Source: G020348385 sp964538085
GTDB lineage: Bacteria > Acidobacteriota > Aminicenantia > Aminicenantales > Aminicenantaceae
DNA length: 64,000 nt
Assembly (NCBI GenBank): GCA_964538085.1
Contig: CAZIDF010000003.1
Coordinates: 62,001 to 126,000, forward strand
Reading direction: 5' to 3'
In this document: one piece after another, positions 60,901 through 64,000 of the stretch
Layout of the letters: every line of letters begins with the position of its first letter
How positions within the stretch are numbered: the first letter of the stretch is position 1
Position numbers and translations under genes: made by a program
The notes under the pieces: model-generated
Told to the model about the DNA's origin: nothing
Seen by the model: the letters and a program-made list of their open reading frames with translations, nothing else
The model's database searches: none

Positions 60901-61428
60901 CTGGATGATGAGTTGGATTTTAACAGCGAGATCAAAGTTGCGGGTATCATCTCGTCCGTGAAACAGCTGAAGACCAAAAAGGATGAAAGAATGGCCACGC
61001 TGCAGTTGGAAGATCTGAGCGGTCGCATCGAAGTGGTCGTCTTTCCTGATAGTTACCAGAAGAATTATGAATATTTGAGAGAGGACCAACTTGTTTGGAT
61101 CAAAGGCAAATTTTTAGGAGAGGGAGAGAGCCGGCGAATTCACTTATTGCAGATCATGCCTTTGGGAGAGGCCTTCCAGAATCAGGCAAAAAGAGTGCTG
61201 TTGAGAATTTTCCTTCCGGGCATCGAAGAAACGGTTTTCGAAGAGCTGAAAATCATCCTGGATAAATACAGGGGACCCTGTCCCGTGTTCTTCGAACTGG
61301 AAGCGCCTCATTCTTATCGGATGGTCGTTCAATCGAGGGAGATTCAGGGTGTCATCCCGTCTGAAGAACTCACCAAAGATGTCGAGAATTTGCTCGGTGA
61401 AAAATCGGTGCTCATCGAATACAAATAG
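57949..61428 (+). CDS. dnaE: DNA polymerase III alpha subunit, 1159 aa
   Basis: The replicative polymerase catalytic subunit. The PHP domain has FIHLHNHSEFSILDGAIK (metal histidines conserved) and GILGCEIYVAP-type residues. The palm contains PDIDIDFCGRRREEVISYV (catalytic Asp residues), GRGSAAGSLLAFSLGITAID, and the HAAGIVITPKPL and YQEQVMQIATELAGYSM regions. A helix-hairpin-helix and an OB fold (about 1000-1080, with VAGIISSVKQLKTKKDERMA) follow, and the C-terminal domain is present. The ATG at 57949 is used; a GTG at 57937 overlaps guaA. Spacing of two bases from guaA suggests co-transcription. Complete PHP ligands imply retained PHP metal binding. Confidence 0.96.
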   Translation: MDSTFIHLHNHSEFSILDGAIKTSTLVDAAYQNKMPAVALTDHGNIFGAVEFFRQAKEKKIKPILGCEIYVAPESRFDKSPENKGPRHFHLVLLVKDEQGYENLCRLLTKAYLEGFYYKPRIDKELLVQHSEGLIGFSGCLKGEISYYLGLGLTDKAEETALEYAAFFAPGDFYIELMDHGIPVQKEVNPLLVRLAKKLNLPLVATNDVHYVHKEDHESHDILLCIQTNKKVTDQDRIRFSTQEFYFKKHEEMMELFREMPEAISNTTKIAAKCNFDFPHSGYFLPSFTPPDDSSLEEYFDKVIQHGFEERMAALAPRIEKGELPGRKAYKKRLEKEVRLVKEMGFEGYFLIVWDLIREARSRGIPVGPGRGSAAGSLLAFSLGITAIDPLEYELLFERFLNPERISLPDIDIDFCGRRREEVISYVTEKFGRENVCQIITFGTMAARQSVRDVGRALEVPLPEVDSIAKMIPPFGPDSSIAGALKNIPQLREKRDKDAKIAHLLSVAQKLEGQVRHPSIHAAGIVITPKPLVEFMPLYQSVKGEITTQFPMGDIEAIGLLKMDLLGLRNLTVIQDTVDLIKGDNGEELDMDHISLDDPKTFEVFQSGNTDGVFQFESSGMKDLLRNYKPESLRDLIAMNALYRPGPLQSGMTDEFVKRKNHPERITYEFPELELILKETKGIIVYQEQVMQIATELAGYSMAEADLLRKAMGKKITSVMKAQKQRFAKGSKEKGLSPAKSNKIFELIKHFAGYGFNKSHSAAYAFLAYHTAYLKAHYPVYFMAALLTSEAERGATSQVVKYMNECKEMGIDVLPPDINESDFNFTVSEGNIRFGLSAVKNVGEGAIRDLIRTRNKKGRFSSPFDIFDDANPKTINRKVIESLIKAGALDSLNWKRSQMFHLVDSMIAYSHEIQKIKSSKQNLLFGRSHVESPQIPPEVQEMREWDESLLLSYEKDVLGFYITGHPLTHYGKQLNRLVSHSIDQLDDELDFNSEIKVAGIISSVKQLKTKKDERMATLQLEDLSGRIEVVVFPDSYQKNYEYLREDQLVWIKGKFLGEGESRRIHLLQIMPLGEAFQNQAKRVLLRIFLPGIEETVFEELKIILDKYRGPCPVFFELEAPHSYRMVVQSREIQGVIPSEELTKDVENLLGEKSVLIEYK

Positions 61429-61450
61429 GGTCGTTTTGTGAAAATTCAAT

Positions 61451-61478
61451 TTGACAACGGGTTTAGACTTTATATACC
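61451..61478 (+). promoter_or_regulatory. Candidate promoter for the receiver-like gene
   Basis: A perfect -35 TTGACA (61451-61456) and TATACC (61473-61478) are 16 bases apart, with an ATG at 61496. The TTG of the -35 hexamer is not a plausible start codon for the gene. Confidence 0.5.
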
Positions 61479-61495
61479 TTTTATCTCTAAGGCCT

Positions 61496-62062
61496 ATGAA
61501 TTATAAAATACTCGTAGCCGACAGTTCTCCTTCCATCCAAAAGATCATCCGAATGTCCTTCCCTGCCGAAGAGTTCGAGATATTTTTTTTTAACGATGGA
61601 CAGGAAGTCCAGGATTCGTTAAAGCAAATAAATCCCGATGCCATCCTCATGAATCTTTCCCTTCCCCAGAAAGATGGGTATGATTTGGGTGAACACATCA
61701 AGAATCAAGAAGAACTTGTGCAGGTTCCCCTCATACTGATCAAGGACGCTTTTGAACCATTGGATAAAGATAGATTGGAGAGCTTAGAATTCGATGAGCT
61801 TGTCCAAAAGCCATTCGATTCCGATGCCCTGGTTCAAAAAGTGCGATCGATCATCGAAAAGAGAAAAATCCCGATGACGCTTCCTGAGGAGCCTGTTTGG
61901 GATGAAGAGGCTGCAACAGAAATGAAAGTCGAATTGGACGAGACAATCCGAGAACTGGTCAAACAGGAAATTCTCAGCGTGGAGAGAGAACTGGAAAAAA
62001 GGATCAAAGCCCGGATTCTGGCAGAGCTCAAAATGTGGTTGATCGACAACCAAAAAAAATAA
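61496..62062 (+). CDS. Atypical response-regulator receiver protein without the phospho-acceptor Asp, 188 aa
   Basis: Residues 1-120 form a receiver domain, but the critical positions are altered. The acidic cluster is one Asp (YKILVADSSPSIQKII); the phosphorylated Asp is Asn53 (AILMNLSLPQKDGYDL); the conserved Thr/Ser near 82 is absent (LILIKDAF). Only Lys105 (LVQKPFD) is kept. Residues 121-188 are a charged coiled-coil tail (ELVKQEILSVERELEKRIKA) with no DNA-binding domain. It is therefore probably a phosphorylation-independent protein-interaction module. An AAGG element precedes the ATG at 61496. It lies between dnaE and valS, with its own promoter. Confidence 0.75.
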   Translation: MNYKILVADSSPSIQKIIRMSFPAEEFEIFFFNDGQEVQDSLKQINPDAILMNLSLPQKDGYDLGEHIKNQEELVQVPLILIKDAFEPLDKDRLESLEFDELVQKPFDSDALVQKVRSIIEKRKIPMTLPEEPVWDEEAATEMKVELDETIRELVKQEILSVERELEKRIKARILAELKMWLIDNQKK

Positions 62063-62153
62063 GGCCGTCCCTTTTGGCATTCAATCCAAGTTTCTGATTT
62101 CAAAAAATATCCATTACCTGCTAAAATAAGGCTCTGTATTTAAGGATAGGTGC

Positions 62154-64000
62154 ATGAAAGAAAAAATCGAATTGGCCAAAGCCTATGACCCTGAACCTGT
62201 CGAAGACAAGTGGTTGAGTCATTGGGAAAAAAATCGTGTTTTTACGCCAAAGACCACGGGTACAGAGAAAAATTTCTCGATGGTCCTGCCCCCTCCGAAC
62301 GTCACCGGTTCACTTCATATGGGGCACGCTTTGTGTTTCACGTTGCCCGATATTATAGTCCGTTGGAAAAGGATGCAGGGATATAACACCCTTTGGCTTC
62401 CAGGCACAGACCATGCCAGCATTGCTGTCCACAATGTTATCGAGAAGAGCTTGGAAGAGAAAGGCCTGTCGAGAGAAAAACTCGGTAGAGAAAAATTCAT
62501 GGAGATCGCGTGGGATTGGAAGCAAAAATATGGAGGGGTGATCGTCAACCAGCTCGTTAAACTGGGCACATCTCTTGATTGGACACGCGAGAGATTCACG
62601 CTGGATGAAGGCTTTCACAGAGCTGTCGTGCGCGTATTCGTCGATCTTTACAACGAGGGGCTGATCTACAGGGATTATTATTTGGTGAACAAGTGTCCTC
62701 ATTGTGCCACGGTTCTTTCGGATATCGAGGTCGAGCATAAAGAGCTAGCCTCGAAACTCACATACATCAAATACCCCGTTGTGGGCACTGAGGATTTTAT
62801 TGTCGTGGCCACGACCCGTCCTGAAACCATGCTGGGAGATACGGCTGTAGCCGTTCATCCGGAGGATGAGCGCTATTCCCGCTATGTGGGACAAAAAGTG
62901 CTTCTCCCTCTTCAGAACAAGGAGATTCCTGTCATTTCTGATGAGCAAGTGGAGATGGATTTTGGAACCGGGGCTGTCAAGGTCACACCTGCTCATGACC
63001 CTGTGGACTTCGAATTGGGGAAACGCCACAACCTCGAGCAAGTCATCGTCATCGATGGATTCGGAATCATGACAAAGGAGGCGGGGGAAGAATTTGCAGG
63101 CCTTGACAGATTTGCGTGCCGGGACCTGGTGCTTGCCCGGCTTGAAGAGCAGGGCCTGATAGAAAAAAGCGAAGACTATCATCATGCTGTGGGCCATTGT
63201 TATCGGTGCAAAAACATCATAGAACCCAATCTCTCCTGGCAGTGGTTTGTCAAGGTCGAGCCTTTAGCGAAAGATGCTATCCGGGTCGTGGAAGAGGGAG
63301 AGATCGAATTCATCCCGTCCAACTGGGCCAAGACCTATTTTGAATGGATGTACAATATCCATGATTGGTGTATTTCCCGGCAACTCTGGTGGGGTCACAG
63401 GATCCCGGCTTGGTATTGCCAGGATTGTGACGAGATAATCGTAGCCGAGTCGGTTCCTGAAAGATGTGGCAAGTGCCAAAGTACAAACCTTGTCCAAGAA
63501 GAAGATGTTTTGGACACCTGGTTCAGCTCAGCCTTGTGGCCCTTCGCCACCCTGGGTTGGCCTGATGAAACAGAGGACCTAAAGACCTTTTACCCCACAG
63601 ACCTGATGTCCACGGGATTCGATATCATCTTTTTCTGGGTGGCACGGATGATCATGATGGGATTGAAGTTTGCCGGAGATATTCCTTTCCGGCATGTGTT
63701 TATCAACGGGCTGGTGAGGGATTTCAAGCGGCGCAAGATGAGTAAGTCCGAAGGAAATAGCATCGATCCGCTGGAAATGATGAAAAAGTACGGGACAGAC
63801 GCTTTGAGATTTACCCTGACAGCTCTTGCCATTCCCGGGATGGATATTTCTCTCAGTGAGGAAAGGATGGCTGGTTACCGGGCATTCGTGAACAAGATCT
63901 GGAATGCTTCCCGGTTCGCCTTGATCAACCTGCAAGAAGAAGAACCGGAACTAAAGGAAGAAGAGCTCACTCTGGCGGACAGGTGGATAAGGAGCCGTCT
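62154..64000 (+). CDS. valS: Valyl-tRNA synthetase, N-terminal 615 codons (cut by window end)
   Basis: Class I synthetase that charges tRNA-Val. The frame is open from an ATG at 62154 (AAGGATAGGT upstream) to the last base. The HIGH motif is PNVTGSLHMGHALCFTLPD, the KMSKS motif is RRKMSKSEGNSID, the editing domain contains VVATTRPETMLGDTAVAVHP (typical ValS, not IleS) and DFGTGAVKVTPAHDPVDF, and the STGFDIIFFWVARMIMMG segment confirms the family. The missing part would be the anticodon-binding and C-terminal coiled-coil domains. Confidence 0.95.
   Translation, partial: MKEKIELAKAYDPEPVEDKWLSHWEKNRVFTPKTTGTEKNFSMVLPPPNVTGSLHMGHALCFTLPDIIVRWKRMQGYNTLWLPGTDHASIAVHNVIEKSLEEKGLSREKLGREKFMEIAWDWKQKYGGVIVNQLVKLGTSLDWTRERFTLDEGFHRAVVRVFVDLYNEGLIYRDYYLVNKCPHCATVLSDIEVEHKELASKLTYIKYPVVGTEDFIVVATTRPETMLGDTAVAVHPEDERYSRYVGQKVLLPLQNKEIPVISDEQVEMDFGTGAVKVTPAHDPVDFELGKRHNLEQVIVIDGFGIMTKEAGEEFAGLDRFACRDLVLARLEEQGLIEKSEDYHHAVGHCYRCKNIIEPNLSWQWFVKVEPLAKDAIRVVEEGEIEFIPSNWAKTYFEWMYNIHDWCISRQLWWGHRIPAWYCQDCDEIIVAESVPERCGKCQSTNLVQEEDVLDTWFSSALWPFATLGWPDETEDLKTFYPTDLMSTGFDIIFFWVARMIMMGLKFAGDIPFRHVFINGLVRDFKRRKMSKSEGNSIDPLEMMKKYGTDALRFTLTALAIPGMDISLSEERMAGYRAFVNKIWNASRFALINLQEEEPELKEEELTLADRWIRSR

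Overview
The window is a 64 kb stretch of a bacterial chromosome with about 50 genes, mostly in same-strand runs. It contains one assembly gap (100 N) and partial genes at both ends. Gene content suggests an Acidobacteriota or Aminicenantota-like bacterium, an inference from several traits seen together: a complete bacillithiol (bshC-bshB1-bshA) set, an orphan FtsX/MacB-type permease paired with a PadR regulator, many exported amidohydrolases and peptidases, Tat-exported DUF362 proteins, DUF6599-like and DUF5916-like proteins, and an HD-GYP protein next to a GspG pseudopilin. There is no 16S rRNA, tRNA or CRISPR array to settle the identity.

Layout. 1-4.4 kb (minus): PadR regulator, FtsX permease, two small unknown proteins and the N-terminal part of a CBM9/DUF5916-type exported protein. 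4.5-5.5 kb (minus): alpha/beta hydrolase. 5.5-5.9 kb: a decayed AT-rich ORF. 5.9-9.8 kb (plus): exported VWFA-like/TPR protein, an exported unknown and a DUF6599-like protein. 9.8-20.1 kb (plus): DUF362, DinB, DUF2911, exported PIG-L/GATase-like protein, a small membrane protein interrupted by the gap, BshC, BshB1, BshA (frameshifted) and a sodium:solute symporter. This is the most coherent pathway locus. 20.2-26.1 kb: M29-like aminopeptidase, an exported histidinol-phosphate aminotransferase homologue, a doubled CNNM/CorC protein and an unknown membrane-anchored protein. 26.3-30.6 kb (plus): operon of three exported amidohydrolases, the first apparently without its metal site. 30.6-31.5 kb: a gene-poor stretch with very small ORFs and inverted repeats. 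31.5-39.5 kb (minus): exported methyltransferase plus zinc-peptidase pair, oligopeptidase B, S41 peptidase, MDR oxidoreductase, nitrilase, and a 160-bp imperfect palindrome. 39.7-45.8 kb (mostly plus): YtcJ-type amidohydrolase, hydrolase, broken Nramp-like transporter, LMW phosphatase (minus), VirK-like protein, M28 peptidase. 45.8-49.3 kb (minus): lipoprotein/LMW-phosphatase fusion, HD-GYP protein, GspG-like pseudopilin. 49.5-51.3 kb (minus): arsR, permease, thioredoxin-like operon. 51.4-56.2 kb (minus): apgM, amiC, DUF362, polyferredoxin operon. 56.4-64 kb (plus): guaA, dnaE, pseudo-receiver protein, valS (cut by the window end).

Functional picture: a protein-, peptide- and amide-degrading anaerobe-like lifestyle with many exported hydrolases, bacillithiol as the likely low-molecular-weight thiol, iron-sulfur electron transfer, and metalloid efflux. 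The strongest items for follow-up are the extended bacillithiol locus with its bshA frameshift, the lipoprotein-phosphatase fusion that lost its P-loop arginine, the exported peptidase/methyltransferase pair, and the long inverted repeat near 36.1 kb.
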